Shown here: positions 18,542 to 27,467 of the stretch, piece by piece
Position numbering within the stretch: the first letter of the stretch is position 1
Layout: every line of letters begins with the position of its first letter
NCBI RefSeq assembly: GCF_023100845.1
Contig: NZ_CP095864.1
Span: forward strand, 1,426,001-1,490,000
DNA length: 64,000 nucleotides
Direction: 5' to 3'
Source of the DNA: Gordonia sp. PP30
GTDB lineage: Bacteria; Actinomycetota; Actinomycetes; Mycobacteriales; Mycobacteriaceae
Notes under the pieces: generated by a model
Told to the model about the DNA's origin: nothing
Seen by the model: the letters and a program-made list of their open reading frames with translations, nothing else
The model's database searches: none
Made by a program: the position numbers and the translations under genes

Positions 18542-20212
18542 TCAGGCTGCCAGGTGCTGTTCGAGGAGCGCTTCGACGCCGGAAGTCGTGCCGTCCGCCG
18601 GCTGAGGTGCGACGAGCCCGCCAGGGCGCCCTTCGACGCCGTGTCGTCCCTTCATGATTCGCGCGCGGCGTCGATGGACTCCGCCACGCCGGCTCAGGAC
18701 CCGGATCTCGAAGCCAAGGCCCCCGGGCTGCGTACTGTCCCCGAGTCGGTGGTTCACGATCGGTGGCGGACTCCGGTCTTCTTCCGGGGTGTCCGGGCCG
18801 GTCCGCAACTTGTCGGGATGGAACAGCGGATTGACGATCCACGGCCCCACCCGCCCGACCGGGCGCCACCCGACCCGGCCGGTGTCGGGGCCGTCGGTCA
18901 GGACCGTCGATTCCCAGTCCCCGGGCTGCTTGCCGTTCCACCGGTTGTGCTTCCCGCAGGCCCCGCCGAGGTGATCGATGTCGGTGGGGCCACCGTCTTG
19001 CCAGTCCGGCATGTGGTGCATTTCGCACTGCGCGAACGGGCGCGTACAGCCAGGTGCGGTACAGCCGCGGTCCCGGGCGAACAGGGCCAGCCGCTGGGCC
19101 CGCGACGCCAGACGATGCGCCCGCCCAAGGTAGAGGGGCTGCCCGGTCGCTGTGGAGAACACCGCCAGATACGGGACCGAGTCCGCGGCGATCTTCACCA
19201 GATCGCCGACCGGTATCCGGGTCCCGGTCGCGGTCCACGCGACCCCGGCCTGCCGGGCCAAATCTTCATCGGTGACGGTCACCACGATCTGATTGCGCAG
19301 ACTCTCCGGCCGGGCGTGGGAGGCCTGGGCGTTGGCCCACTTCACGAACGCTTTGAGCGCATCATGCTGGCGGCGTCCTTGGAGCCGGGTATCGCGCTCA
19401 GCCGCCGCCGCCAGCACTGCGGGATCGAGGCCGGGCTGATCGGCCGCGCCGTGCGGGGACTCCGGATCATCCGGGTTGTTCATGCCCGGGACGGCCCACA
19501 AGCTGAACGTGACCTCGAACTCCGCCCGTAACTCCGGGTCCATCCGCGCCTGCACCGCAGTCATCAACTGCCGGTCCTGCGCAGACAACCGGAACTTCGC
19601 CTGCCGCGCCCGGTCGTTGTCACCGGCCAGGGTGCCATCAGGGTCCAGGTGCGCCAGAATCCGGTTCCCGACCATCGTCACCCCACCGGGATTCAACGTC
19701 CGGGCGGCATCGGCGAGCATGGCCTCGGCCTTCGCCCGCTTCTCCGGATCGACGGAGGCGGGGATCTTGTCCATGACCTCATCGATCACCGACACATGCG
19801 TCTCCCCGATCGCCCCCTCGGCGACCGCCGCCGCAGTCTCTGGATATTGCGGGTCGCGGCGCTGGCCGGTCATCGCGGTGAACCGGCCGATCGAGGCCGC
19901 CACCACCCGGCGCCGCCGGGACTCACCCTCCCCGATCCGTAGACCTTGGGTGAGCAACTGGTGCATCGTGTTGTACCCGGCCCGCGCACACGCACCCCGA
20001 TCAGAGATCTCCACGAACAAGGCCGCGTCCACGGCCACACCCATGCGGCGGGCCTGCTCCCGCGCCTCCAGCAGATCGAGCAGGCCGTCCTCGGACAGCG
20101 CCGCCAGCGGCGCGCCGCCCAGGGATTCCTCGACAGCCGCACTCACGGCCACCAACTCGGCGGGCGACAGACCGGCCAGGAGGCCGTGGGCGTCGAACGC
20201 GTCGTTGCTCAT
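18542..20212 (-). CDS. DUF222 / HNH endonuclease-domain protein (13E12 type)
   Basis: This 556-residue protein belongs to the 13E12-type family found in many copies in mycolate bacteria. The N-terminal DUF222 (about 1-330) is helical. A C-terminal HNH nuclease motif at about 385-430 reads [33 protein letters not shown], with active-site His399/His400. An arginine-rich variable linker leads to the end [13 protein letters not shown]. The role is unproven; the fold suggests DNA cleavage. The paralogue at 28797 is closely similar over its whole length except the linker. It lies between accD5 and birA, which are adjacent in M. tuberculosis, so it is an insertion into a conserved block. An SOS-box-like site precedes the promoter. 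The start follows AAGGGGG. Confidence 0.9.
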   Translation of the reverse strand: MSNDAFDAHGLLAGLSPAELVAVSAAVEESLGGAPLAALSEDGLLDLLEAREQARRMGVAVDAALFVEISDRGACARAGYNTMHQLLTQGLRIGEGESRRRRVVAASIGRFTAMTGQRRDPQYPETAAAVAEGAIGETHVSVIDEVMDKIPASVDPEKRAKAEAMLADAARTLNPGGVTMVGNRILAHLDPDGTLAGDNDRARQAKFRLSAQDRQLMTAVQARMDPELRAEFEVTFSLWAVPGMNNPDDPESPHGAADQPGLDPAVLAAAAERDTRLQGRRQHDALKAFVKWANAQASHARPESLRNQIVVTVTDEDLARQAGVAWTATGTRIPVGDLVKIAADSVPYLAVFSTATGQPLYLGRAHRLASRAQRLALFARDRGCTAPGCTRPFAQCEMHHMPDWQDGGPTDIDHLGGACGKHNRWNGKQPGDWESTVLTDGPDTGRVGWRPVGRVGPWIVNPLFHPDKLRTGPDTPEEDRSPPPIVNHRLGDSTQPGGLGFEIRVLSRRGGVHRRRARIMKGRHGVEGRPGGLVAPQPADGTTSGVEALLEQHLAA

Positions 20213-20259
20213 CGCGGACCCCCTTCCGGCCGATCGAGGATAGTTCTTCCCCTACCCCC

Positions 20260-20312
20260 AGAATACGCACACCATGATGTGTACGCAATAGATCGCTAGA
20301 ACTTACTTTCGA
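20260..20312 (-). promoter_or_regulatory. Promoter with SOS-like box and spacer palindrome (DUF222 gene)
   Basis: Read on the minus strand: TCGAAAGTAAGTTCTA (20312-20297) matches the mycobacterial LexA box TCGAAC-N4-GTTCGA at 10 of 12 positions. Eight bases later is -35 TTGCGT (20288-20283), a 17-base spacer containing ACAC..GTGT, then -10 TATTCT (20265-20260). The start codon is about 47 bases on. The same layout occurs at 28695-28748. Confidence 0.7.
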
Positions 20313-20400
20313 GTAGATCTCCATGGCAACGTCCCGGCGCTGGACGTGGACCCGGCTTCGAGCCCACAAACCCGGGAATCACTCACCTAGGGTGGATGTC

Positions 20401-21216
20401 GTGACCGTTCCGCCGCTGCCCGACATCGCCACCCTGACCGGATCTCTGGCCGGTACCCGCTGGCACGACATCCACGTGATCGCCGAGACCGGCTCCACCA
20501 ACGCCGACCTGGTGGCCCGCGCCGGCGAACCGGGGATCGCCGGCACCGTCCTGATCGCCGGGCACCAGCGCACCGGCCGCGGACGGCACACCCGCGTGTG
20601 GCAGACCCCGCCCGGTCAACTCGCCGTCTCCGCGGCGGTCCCGGTCACCGCGGGCGCCGCCGCCGCGGTCGGCTGGCTGAGCCTGCTGACCGGGCTGGCC
20701 GTGCGCGCCGCGGTCGGCGAGATCACCGGAATCCGTCCCGATCTCAAATGGCCGAACGACGTCCTCGTCCCGGCCGGGACACCCGGGGAGGGCAAGAAGC
20801 TGTCCGGAATCCTGTGCGAGTTCGCACCGTCCGGGCATCCGGACGGCGGCGGCATCGCGGTGATCGGCACCGGACTGAACCTCGACCTGACCGCGGCGCG
20901 GCCGCCGATCGAGACGGCGGCCTGCCTGCGGAGCCTCACCGGTGACGTCCCCGACCCGACCGTCGTGGCGATCGCCTATCTGCGGGCGCTCTCGGATCTG
21001 CTCACGCGCTGGCCGTCGGACCTGACGGCGCTGGCCGCCGACTACCGGGCCGCCTCGGCGACCCTCGGTAAGCGGGTGCGGCTGGTGCTGCCCGGCGACC
21101 GGGAGGTGATCGGCCGTGCGATCGACGTCGACGACGAGGGCCGCATCGTGGTAGAGGGCCCGGATGGCCGCGTGACGGCCTCGGCGGGCGACGTCACCCA
21201 CCTCCGCCCGGCCTGA
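20401..21216 (+). CDS. birA: Biotin--[acetyl-CoA-carboxylase] ligase
   Basis: This 271-residue enzyme activates biotin with ATP and attaches it to the lysines of AccA3 (Lys565) and the single-chain carboxylase (Lys620). Motifs: STNADLVARA, the biotinyl-AMP loop GRGRHTRVW, DLKWPNDVLV, KLSGILCE and GTGLNLD. A C-terminal SH3-like domain ends the protein. No N-terminal helix-turn-helix is present, so it is a group I ligase without repressor function. GTG at 20401 was chosen because AGGGTGG lies just upstream and the length matches mycobacterial BirA. The gene is divergent from the DUF222 gene. Confidence 0.94.
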   Translation: MTVPPLPDIATLTGSLAGTRWHDIHVIAETGSTNADLVARAGEPGIAGTVLIAGHQRTGRGRHTRVWQTPPGQLAVSAAVPVTAGAAAAVGWLSLLTGLAVRAAVGEITGIRPDLKWPNDVLVPAGTPGEGKKLSGILCEFAPSGHPDGGGIAVIGTGLNLDLTAARPPIETAACLRSLTGDVPDPTVVAIAYLRALSDLLTRWPSDLTALAADYRAASATLGKRVRLVLPGDREVIGRAIDVDDEGRIVVEGPDGRVTASAGDVTHLRPA

Positions 21217-21219
21217 CGG

Positions 21220-21852
21220 CTACCGGGCGGGCGACGCGGTCCGGCGGCTGCGGTCGCCCATCGTCGGGATCAGCGACAGGATCGGCAGACCGATGCAGAC
21301 CTGCAGGATGCCGGTCACCAGACCGCTCCAGATGTCGCTCTGGGTGGCGAGCGGCACCACGAACGCCGCGACGATCAGCAGGCCGACGATCCACCGGTAG
21401 AAGCTGTTCGGGGTCGGGGTGACCAGGGTCAGGACGAACCAGAGCGCGCCGCCGAGCAGGGCCGCGACGAAGCCGACGATCGCGTACCAGTACTCGCCGC
21501 CCGGATCGAGGGGACTCCACCAGCCGAAATGCCCGGTGGCGTTCACCCCGCGGGCGATGAGGCCGATGATCCACGCGACCAGCCAGCCGGCCAGGCCGGT
21601 GACGACACCGGTCATGAACACGCCGCCGGAGTACAGCAGCGGGTCGATGTCCGGTCCCTGCCGGGGCGGTTTCGCCGGGGCGCCGGACTGCGGGTAGCCG
21701 GACTGGCTGTACCCGGTCTGGGGATAGCCCTGCGGGTCGTAGGCGGGCTGACTCTGCGTGTAGCGGGGGTCGGTGTATCCGGAGTCCTGGCTGTACGCCC
21801 GCGTCTGCGGCGGGCGGCGTCGCGGATCCTGCGGATCGGAGTAGGTCATCAC
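21220..21852 (-). CDS. Membrane protein with Tyr/Gln/Pro-rich N-terminus
   Basis: This 210-residue protein of unknown function has a hydrophilic N-terminus (1-75) with repeated GYxQ/GYPQ-like units (GYPQTGYSQSGYPQSG). Four predicted transmembrane helices follow, starting near GGVFMTGVVTGLAGWLVAWIIGL. The N-terminal low-complexity stretch is typical of actinobacterial envelope proteins and may mediate clustering, but that is inference. It converges on birA with a 3-base gap and is divergent from the PH-domain gene. Confidence 0.8.
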   Translation of the reverse strand: MMTYSDPQDPRRRPPQTRAYSQDSGYTDPRYTQSQPAYDPQGYPQTGYSQSGYPQSGAPAKPPRQGPDIDPLLYSGGVFMTGVVTGLAGWLVAWIIGLIARGVNATGHFGWWSPLDPGGEYWYAIVGFVAALLGGALWFVLTLVTPTPNSFYRWIVGLLIVAAFVVPLATQSDIWSGLVTGILQVCIGLPILSLIPTMGDRSRRTASPAR

Positions 21853-21962
21853 GTCCCCTGCATCTCTGGTCGGTGTCTCGGCGTTTGCGCGCCGGTGTCC
21901 TGGCCGCCCAGTGTACTGGCGTCTCAGGCGTCTTTTACCCGGTGATGACTACGCTGGCATCC

Positions 21963-22559
21963 ATGGCATATCCGCGGGAGAACCTCGCGCCCGGCGAGAC
22001 CGTGCTGGTCCACCGGCATCCGCACTGGAAGAGCCTGGTGGCGCCGGTGCTCTTGTTCTGGCTGCTCACCGCGGTCGCCGGACTGCTGCTCGGGCTGCTG
22101 TGGAACTCAGCCGGCCCGGGTCCCGCGCGCACGTGGGCCACCGTCGCGGTCGGCGTGGTGTGGGGGCTGGGCGCCTTCTGGTGGCTCGCCCGGCCGCTCG
22201 CCGCCTGGGCCACCACCCACTTCGTGGTGACCGATCGCCGGGTGATCTACCGCAACGGCATCCTCACCCGCTCCGGGATCGACATCCCGATCGGCCGCAT
22301 CAACACCGTCGAGTTCTCGCACGGACTGCTCGACCGGATCCTGCGCACCGGGTCGCTGCAGATCCAGTCCGCGTCCGATGATCCGCTGACCTTCGTCGCG
22401 ATCCCGCGGGTCGAGTCGGTGCACGCGCTGCTGTACGAGCGGCTGCTGGACCACGTCGACGACGAGGACTGGGATCGCCGCAGTGATTGGGATCGCCGCG
22501 GTGATGGGGACCGGCGCGGTGACCGGGACCGGCGTGACGGCGATCGGAGCCGGCGATGA
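21963..22559 (+). CDS. PH-domain (YdbS-type) membrane protein
   Basis: This 198-residue homologue of mycobacterial Rv3278c begins MAYPRENLAPGE..LVHRHPHWKSLV, which fixes the start at 21963. Two transmembrane helices (about 25-50 and 60-80) are followed by a bacterial PH-like domain (TTHFVVTDRRVIYRNGILTRSGIDIPIGRINTVEF..LLDRILRTGSLQI). The last 30 residues are D/R repeats encoded by an 18-bp tandem repeat, not expected in the family. Its stop overlaps the response-regulator start by 4 bases, so it heads an operon with the two-component system. Function is unknown. Confidence 0.87.
   Translation: MAYPRENLAPGETVLVHRHPHWKSLVAPVLLFWLLTAVAGLLLGLLWNSAGPGPARTWATVAVGVVWGLGAFWWLARPLAAWATTHFVVTDRRVIYRNGILTRSGIDIPIGRINTVEFSHGLLDRILRTGSLQIQSASDDPLTFVAIPRVESVHALLYERLLDHVDDEDWDRRSDWDRRGDGDRRGDRDRRDGDRSRR
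22467..22538 (+). repeat. 18-bp tandem repeat encoding a D/R-rich tail
   Basis: Four consecutive 18-bp units of the type GATTGGGATCGCCGCGGT encode (D-W/G/R-D-R-R-x) repeats at the C-terminus of the PH-domain protein. Units 1 and 2 are nearly identical; 3 and 4 have diverged. Confidence 0.85.
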
Positions 22560-23242
22560 CGCCCGGCCGCGCGGTCCTGCTGGCCGAGGACGATCCGGCG
22601 ATCGCCGAACCGCTGGCCCGCGCCCTGATCCGCGAGGGTAACGACTGCACCGTCGCCGCGACCGGACCGGAGGCCCTCGACGCCGCGCTGTCCGGTGCGT
22701 ATTCGCTGGTGATCCTCGACCTCGGGCTGCCCGGGATGGACGGGCTGGAGGTGTGCCGCCGCATCCGTGATGAGCGTCCGCAGCTCGCGGTGCTGATGCT
22801 GACCGCCCGCACCGACGAGGTGGATTTCGTGGTCGGCCTCGATGCCGGCGCCGACGACTACGTCGGCAAACCCTTCCGGCTCGCCGAACTGCTGGCGCGG
22901 GTGCGGGCTCTGCTGCGGCGCAGCATCGGCGACGACGAGGTGGTGCTCGACAGCGGCGACATCCAGCTCGACGTCCGCGCGCGCCGCGTCGTCGTCGACG
23001 GCGCCGAACTGACCTTCGCCAACCGCGAGTTCGACCTGCTGCGCTTCCTGATGGAGACCCCCGGCCAGGTCCGCACGCGCGATGAGATCATGACCGAGGT
23101 GTGGGGCTCGACCGATCTGCGGTCGTCGAAGACCCTCGACATGCACATCTCGTGGGTCCGCCGGAAACTCGGTGACGACCAGCCCAGCCGCCCGAAGCAC
23201 ATCGCCACGGTGCGCGGCGTCGGCTTCCGGTTCGACCCGTAG
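22556..23242 (+). CDS. OmpR-family response regulator
   Basis: This 228-residue two-component regulator has a receiver domain (residues 6-118) with acidic pair Asp12/Asp13, phospho-acceptor Asp55 (VILDLGLPG), Thr in MLTART and Lys in VGKPF. A C-terminal winged helix (about 130-226; LTFANREFDLLRFLMETPG, ISWVRRKLG, TVRGVGFRF) binds DNA. It overlaps the PH-domain gene by 4 bases and lies 3 bases before the kinase gene. Target genes are unknown. Neither this gene nor the kinase is in the corresponding M. tuberculosis interval as I recall it. Confidence 0.93.
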   Translation: MTPGRAVLLAEDDPAIAEPLARALIREGNDCTVAATGPEALDAALSGAYSLVILDLGLPGMDGLEVCRRIRDERPQLAVLMLTARTDEVDFVVGLDAGADDYVGKPFRLAELLARVRALLRRSIGDDEVVLDSGDIQLDVRARRVVVDGAELTFANREFDLLRFLMETPGQVRTRDEIMTEVWGSTDLRSSKTLDMHISWVRRKLGDDQPSRPKHIATVRGVGFRFDP

Positions 23243-23245
23243 CCT

Positions 23246-24556
23246 ATGCGCCAGCGCATTCTCCGGACGATGATCGTCTCGCTGCTCGCGATGGCGGTGC
23301 TGCTCGGCGTGCCACTGACCATCGTGACCTGGTCGTGGATCTCCACCACCGCGCACGAGGACCTCTCCAACCGCCTCAAGACGATGTACGAGGACGTGCT
23401 GGCCGAGGAGGCGGCGGGCGCCATCACCGGGCCGGAAGAGGTGCACCTGGACGACTTCCGGCTGCTGGTCCCGCGCACCGGCACCCTCACGCTGCACGGC
23501 CCGACGGGCACGCAGGAGCTGGGCGAGCCGCTGCCCGCCGACCGGTTGTCCGAGTCGGTCACCCTGGGTTCCGGCTACACCCTCACCCTGTCGATCCCGG
23601 CCAGCGACGTGCGCCCGAGCCAGTGGCTGGCGGTGACCGTGCTGGTGGTGGTGATCGCCGCGTCGGTGGGCGGCGGGGCGCTGGTGGCCACCGTCACCGC
23701 GCGCCGGCTGACCGAACCGCTGACCCGGGTGGCGGGGCGCGCCGCCGCGATGGCGCGCGGCGACCTCTCCACGGCCTGGCCGCGCTACGGGATCGACGAA
23801 CTCGACCGCGTCTCCGAGGCGCTCGCCGAGGCGAACGCCGAGATCACCCGCCGGCTCGAACGCGAGGGACAGATCATCGGCGACGTCTCCCACCAGCTGC
23901 GCAGCCGGCTGACCGCGATCGGCCTGCGGCTCGACGAACTGACCCTGCACCCTGATCCGGACGTCGTCACCGAGGCGCAGGCGGGAGTGGCGCAGGTGGA
24001 ACGGCTGGCCTCCGAACTCGACGAGCTGGTGTCGGCGTCGCGGGCGGAGAGCGGCGTGCGGACCGAGATCGACGTCGTCGCCGTGGTGACGGCCCTGGCC
24101 GACGACTACGAAGCGCAGTTCGAGGCGGCCGGCCGCGTGCTCGTCACCCGGATCGAGGAGCAGCCGAGACCGGTTTCCGGGCGCCCGGGACGGCTCCGCG
24201 AGGCGCTGAGCGCCCTGCTCGACAACGCGCTGCGGCACGGCGGCGGCATGGTGACCGTGCGCGTCGACGATCTCGGCTCGGCCGACGTCGTCCGCATCAC
24301 GGTGAGCGATGCGGGACGCGGGGTGGCCGATGCGATCGCCCCGGACATCTTCCGGCGCGGTTTCTCGGGCGGTACCAGCACGGGGGTGGGCTTGTCGCTG
24401 GCGCGGGCGCTGGTGGAGGCCGACGGCGGCCGCCTCGATCTGGCGTCGCGGCGGCCCGCGGTGTTCTCCGTCGTCGTCCCGGTCCGGGCGGGTGCGCCGT
24501 CAGACGACGAGGCGGGCGGGGACGCCGTCAGGCGTGACCGAGTTCCTCATCGATGA
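23246..24556 (+). CDS. Sensor histidine kinase
   Basis: This 436-residue membrane kinase is the likely partner of the regulator just upstream. A first transmembrane helix (about 8-30), a roughly 100-residue extracytoplasmic sensor (with VHLDDFRLLVPRTGTLTL), a second helix (about 128-150), then HAMP (RRLTEPLTRVAGRAAAMARGD). The H-box is GDVSHQLRSRL with phospho-His216. The ATPase has DNALRHGG (N-box), DAGRGV (G1) and GGTSTGVGLSLA (G2). The stimulus is unknown. The last 29 bases overlap the end of the convergent GtrA gene. Confidence 0.93.
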   Translation: MRQRILRTMIVSLLAMAVLLGVPLTIVTWSWISTTAHEDLSNRLKTMYEDVLAEEAAGAITGPEEVHLDDFRLLVPRTGTLTLHGPTGTQELGEPLPADRLSESVTLGSGYTLTLSIPASDVRPSQWLAVTVLVVVIAASVGGGALVATVTARRLTEPLTRVAGRAAAMARGDLSTAWPRYGIDELDRVSEALAEANAEITRRLEREGQIIGDVSHQLRSRLTAIGLRLDELTLHPDPDVVTEAQAGVAQVERLASELDELVSASRAESGVRTEIDVVAVVTALADDYEAQFEAAGRVLVTRIEEQPRPVSGRPGRLREALSALLDNALRHGGGMVTVRVDDLGSADVVRITVSDAGRGVADAIAPDIFRRGFSGGTSTGVGLSLARALVEADGGRLDLASRRPAVFSVVVPVRAGAPSDDEAGGDAVRRDRVPHR

Positions 24557-25166
24557 GTTCCTCCGGCGTCGGCTCGGCGTCGGCGGACCCGCCGTGACCG
24601 CCGGGCCCCTGCTCCTCCGGGAACGCGAAACGGCGCAGCGCCCAGAACCGGAACGCCATCTGGGCGATGTTGCCGATGATGAAGGCCAGCAGGAAGTCGA
24701 CGATCGCGAGTTCCACACCGCTCATGTTGTGGCGCATGTCGAACACGTTGTTGGCCAGCCAGAGCGGCGCGGCCGCGATGAGCACGCCGATCCCGCTGAT
24801 CACGAAGAACAGCAGCGCCTCGTGGTGCCGCGCCCGGCCGCCGCGGTTCTTGAACGCCCATTCGCTGTTCAGGATGTAGCTGGCGATGGTGGCGACCACG
24901 CCGGAGATGACCTTGGCGATGGTCGGCTTGGCGTCGAGCACGGTGAACGCGAGCGCGTAGTAGATCACCAGGTCGACGACGAAGGTGGAGCCGCCGACGA
25001 TCGCGAACTTGATGAGCTCGCTGTGCTTGATCACCAACCGATGCAGGGGCCCGGGGAGCTGGGAGACGAGCCCGTCGATGGATGGCACAAGTTCTGAGTG
25101 TACGTAATCAGACGCACGGGGCCGGAATCGCGACGCGCGGATGTGAGGGAATCGCCGGTCGGACAT
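24528..25166 (-). CDS. GtrA-family membrane protein
   Basis: This protein of 212 residues has four transmembrane helices, with the GtrA signature HSELIKFAIVGGSTFVVDLVIYYAL at about 48-72 and a conserved NSEWAFKNR loop between helices 2 and 3. GtrA proteins are thought to help move lipid-linked sugars across the membrane for envelope glycan modification. It corresponds to Rv3277, next to purK. The acidic C-terminal tail (TPEELIDEELGHA) is unremarkable. The start is uncertain: an internal GTG near 25089 would shorten it by about 26 residues. Confidence 0.85.
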   Translation of the reverse strand: MSDRRFPHIRASRFRPRASDYVHSELVPSIDGLVSQLPGPLHRLVIKHSELIKFAIVGGSTFVVDLVIYYALAFTVLDAKPTIAKVISGVVATIASYILNSEWAFKNRGGRARHHEALLFFVISGIGVLIAAAPLWLANNVFDMRHNMSGVELAIVDFLLAFIIGNIAQMAFRFWALRRFAFPEEQGPGGHGGSADAEPTPEELIDEELGHA

Positions 25167-25213
25167 CTCGGGCGATGCCGGGCGCGGGCGCGGTTCATGT
25201 CAGGATTGAGCCC

Positions 25214-26485
25214 GTGATCTCGCGTCCCGACCCCGCCCGCCCCGGACCGTCCACCGGGGGCATGCCGACCGTGACCATGATCGGCGGCGGACAGCTCGCC
25301 CGGATGACCCATCAGGCCGCGATCGCGCTCGGCCAGTGCCTGCGTGTGCTCGCCGGTTCACCCGGTGAACCGGCCGCCGCGGTCAGCGCCGATGTGGTCC
25401 TCGGCTCGCACGACTCGCTCGACGACCTGCTGCGCGCCGCCGAAGGCGCCGTCGCTCTCACCTTCGACCACGAGGGCGTGCCGCTGGCGCACCTGGAGGC
25501 GCTGGAGCAGCGCGGGGTGGCCGTCCGGCCGCCGTCGGCGGCGCTGCGGTACGCGCAGGACAAGCTCGAGATGCGCCGCCGGCTGGCGGCGCTCGGCCTG
25601 CCGGTGCCCGACTTCGCCGACCTGTCCGGCGACCCGGAGCAGGCCCGCGCGGCCCTGCTCACGTTCGGCGCCGCGCACGACTGGCAGATCGTCCTCAAAG
25701 CCGTCCGCGGCGGGTACGACGGCCGCGGCGTCTGGCTGATCGACGGCGACGAGGCCGCCGCGCTGGAGGTCTTCGACGGCGCCCGCGGCGGCGACACGGT
25801 GCTGATGGCCGAGCAGAAGGTCGCGATGGCCCGTGAACTGTCGGCCATGGTGGCGCGCAGCCCGTACGGGCAGGGCGCGGCGTGGCCGGTGGTGGAGACC
25901 ATCCAGCGGCACGGTCAGTGCGCCGTCGTGCTGGCACCCGCGCCGGACCTGGATCCCGAGACGGCCGCCCGCGCGCAGCGGATGGCGCTGGAACTGGCCG
26001 CCGAGCTGGGGGTCGTGGGGAACATGGCGATGGAGCTGTTCGAGACCACCGGCGGTGAGCTGGTGGTCAACGAACTGGCGATGCGCCCGCACAACAGCGG
26101 TCACTGGACCATGGACGGCTGTGTGACCTCGCAGTTCGAACAGCACCTGCGCGCGGTCCTCGACTATCCGCTCGGCGACACCTCGGCGACCGCGGAGACG
26201 GTGGTGATGGCGAACATCCTGGGTGCCGCGCAGGCCCCCGAGATGAGCATGGACGAGCGGCTGCATCACCTGATGGCCCGGCTGCCGGAGGCCAAGGTGC
26301 ACCTGTACGGCAAGTCCGAGCGGCCCGACCGCAAGGTGGGCCACGTCAACATCGTGTCGCGGCCCGGGCAGTCCCGCGACGACGTGCGTGAGCGGGCCGA
26401 GCGGGCCGCCCACTGGATGAGCCACGGTGTGTGGACCGACGGCTGGGATCGCCGCGCCGACGACCGTCCCGGCCACGACGCTTAA
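25214..26485 (+). CDS. purK: 5-(carboxyamino)imidazole ribonucleotide synthase
   Basis: This 423-residue ATP-grasp enzyme makes N5-CAIR from AIR, ATP and bicarbonate in purine synthesis. It starts with the nucleotide-fold signature MIGGGQLARMTHQAA. The ATP-grasp part has IVLKAVRGGYDGRGVW, and the C-terminus has LVVNELAMRPHNSGHWTMDG..SQFEQHLRAV, the usual PurK end. GTG at 25214 gives a length close to mycobacterial PurK (429) and has AGGA upstream; ATG at 25262 is the alternative. purE follows after 9 bases, forming a purEK operon in K-E order. Confidence 0.94.
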   Translation: MISRPDPARPGPSTGGMPTVTMIGGGQLARMTHQAAIALGQCLRVLAGSPGEPAAAVSADVVLGSHDSLDDLLRAAEGAVALTFDHEGVPLAHLEALEQRGVAVRPPSAALRYAQDKLEMRRRLAALGLPVPDFADLSGDPEQARAALLTFGAAHDWQIVLKAVRGGYDGRGVWLIDGDEAAALEVFDGARGGDTVLMAEQKVAMARELSAMVARSPYGQGAAWPVVETIQRHGQCAVVLAPAPDLDPETAARAQRMALELAAELGVVGNMAMELFETTGGELVVNELAMRPHNSGHWTMDGCVTSQFEQHLRAVLDYPLGDTSATAETVVMANILGAAQAPEMSMDERLHHLMARLPEAKVHLYGKSERPDRKVGHVNIVSRPGQSRDDVRERAERAAHWMSHGVWTDGWDRRADDRPGHDA

Positions 26486-26494
26486 GGAGAACAG

Positions 26495-27001
26495 ATGACC
26501 CCCGCACCGCGTGTCGGCCTGATCATGGGCAGCGACTCGGACTGGCCGGTGATGACACTGGCCGCCGAGGCGCTGGCCGAGTTCGGCGTGCCCTTCGAGG
26601 TGGGCGTGGTGTCCGCGCACCGCACCCCGCAGCGGATGATCGACTACGCCCGCGGCGCCGCCGACCGCGGCGTGCAGGTGATCATCGCCGGTGCGGGCGG
26701 CGCCGCCCACCTGCCGGGCATGGTCGCCGCGGCGACCCCGCTGCCGGTGATCGGTGTCCCGGTGCCGCTGAAGTACCTCGACGGCATGGACTCGCTGCTG
26801 TCGATCGTCCAGATGCCGGCCGGTGTTCCGGTGGCGACGGTCTCGATCGGCGGCGCCCGGAACGCGGGTCTGCTCGCGGTCCGGATCCTCGGCGCCTCCG
26901 ACGAGCGCCTGCGCGCCGCGATGGCCGAGTTCCAGGCCGACCTGGAGGCGCTGGTCCTGGAGAAGGACGAGAAACTGCGCCGCAGCCTCCTCGAGGACTG
27001 A
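26495..27001 (+). CDS. purE: N5-CAIR mutase
   Basis: This 168-residue class I PurE converts N5-CAIR to CAIR, acting right after PurK. Motifs: [38 protein letters not shown] and the P-loop-like [33 protein letters not shown] lies 7 bases before the ATG. The next gene starts 1 base after the stop, so it is probably co-translated. Confidence 0.96.
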   Translation: MTPAPRVGLIMGSDSDWPVMTLAAEALAEFGVPFEVGVVSAHRTPQRMIDYARGAADRGVQVIIAGAGGAAHLPGMVAAATPLPVIGVPVPLKYLDGMDSLLSIVQMPAGVPVATVSIGGARNAGLLAVRILGASDERLRAAMAEFQADLEALVLEKDEKLRRSLLED

Positions 27002-27002
27002 G

Positions 27003-27467
27003 ATGGCCGGGCCGCTCGAGGACGCGTGCCGCACCGTCGCCGAGGAGACCTTCGGCGCGATCGCCGCGGCGCTCGACGACTGCGACGACGAGACGGTGAA
27101 CGCCACCCCGCTGCCGGGCACGGTGAACTCGGTGTTCGCGCTGGTGACGCACCTCGACGGCGTGATCGCCGACTGGGGCGGGAATCTGGTGGCCGGTGAA
27201 CATCTTCTGCGGGACCGCGCGGCCGAGTTCACCGCGACCGGCACCGTCGCGCAGGCGCGCGCTCTGCTCGACCGGATGCGTGACCGGCTGCCGCGCTACC
27301 TGGACCTCGCGCTGACCGAGGGGATCGCGAACCCGCGGGGCATCTCGTCGACCCGCGCGGACGCCGCGTCGTCGACCCCGGAGTTCGTGGTAATCCACCT
27401 GCTGCGCGAGCTGACCCAGCACACCGGGCACGTGCAGATCTGCCGGGACCTGGTCGCCCGGCGCTGA
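27003..27467 (+). CDS. DinB/DUF664-like protein
   Basis: This 154-residue four-helix protein has the DinB/mycothiol-dependent maleylpyruvate isomerase-like fold. It shows the three metal-ligand positions: THLDGVIADW (His about 46), and HLLRELTQHTGHVQ near the C-terminus with two histidines. DinB-like proteins in actinobacteria often use mycothiol; the reaction here is unknown. ATG at 27003 is tied to the purE stop by a single-base gap. It abuts the convergent nitronate monooxygenase gene. Confidence 0.8.
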   Translation: MAGPLEDACRTVAEETFGAIAAALDDCDDETVNATPLPGTVNSVFALVTHLDGVIADWGGNLVAGEHLLRDRAAEFTATGTVAQARALLDRMRDRLPRYLDLALTEGIANPRGISSTRADAASSTPEFVVIHLLRELTQHTGHVQICRDLVARR

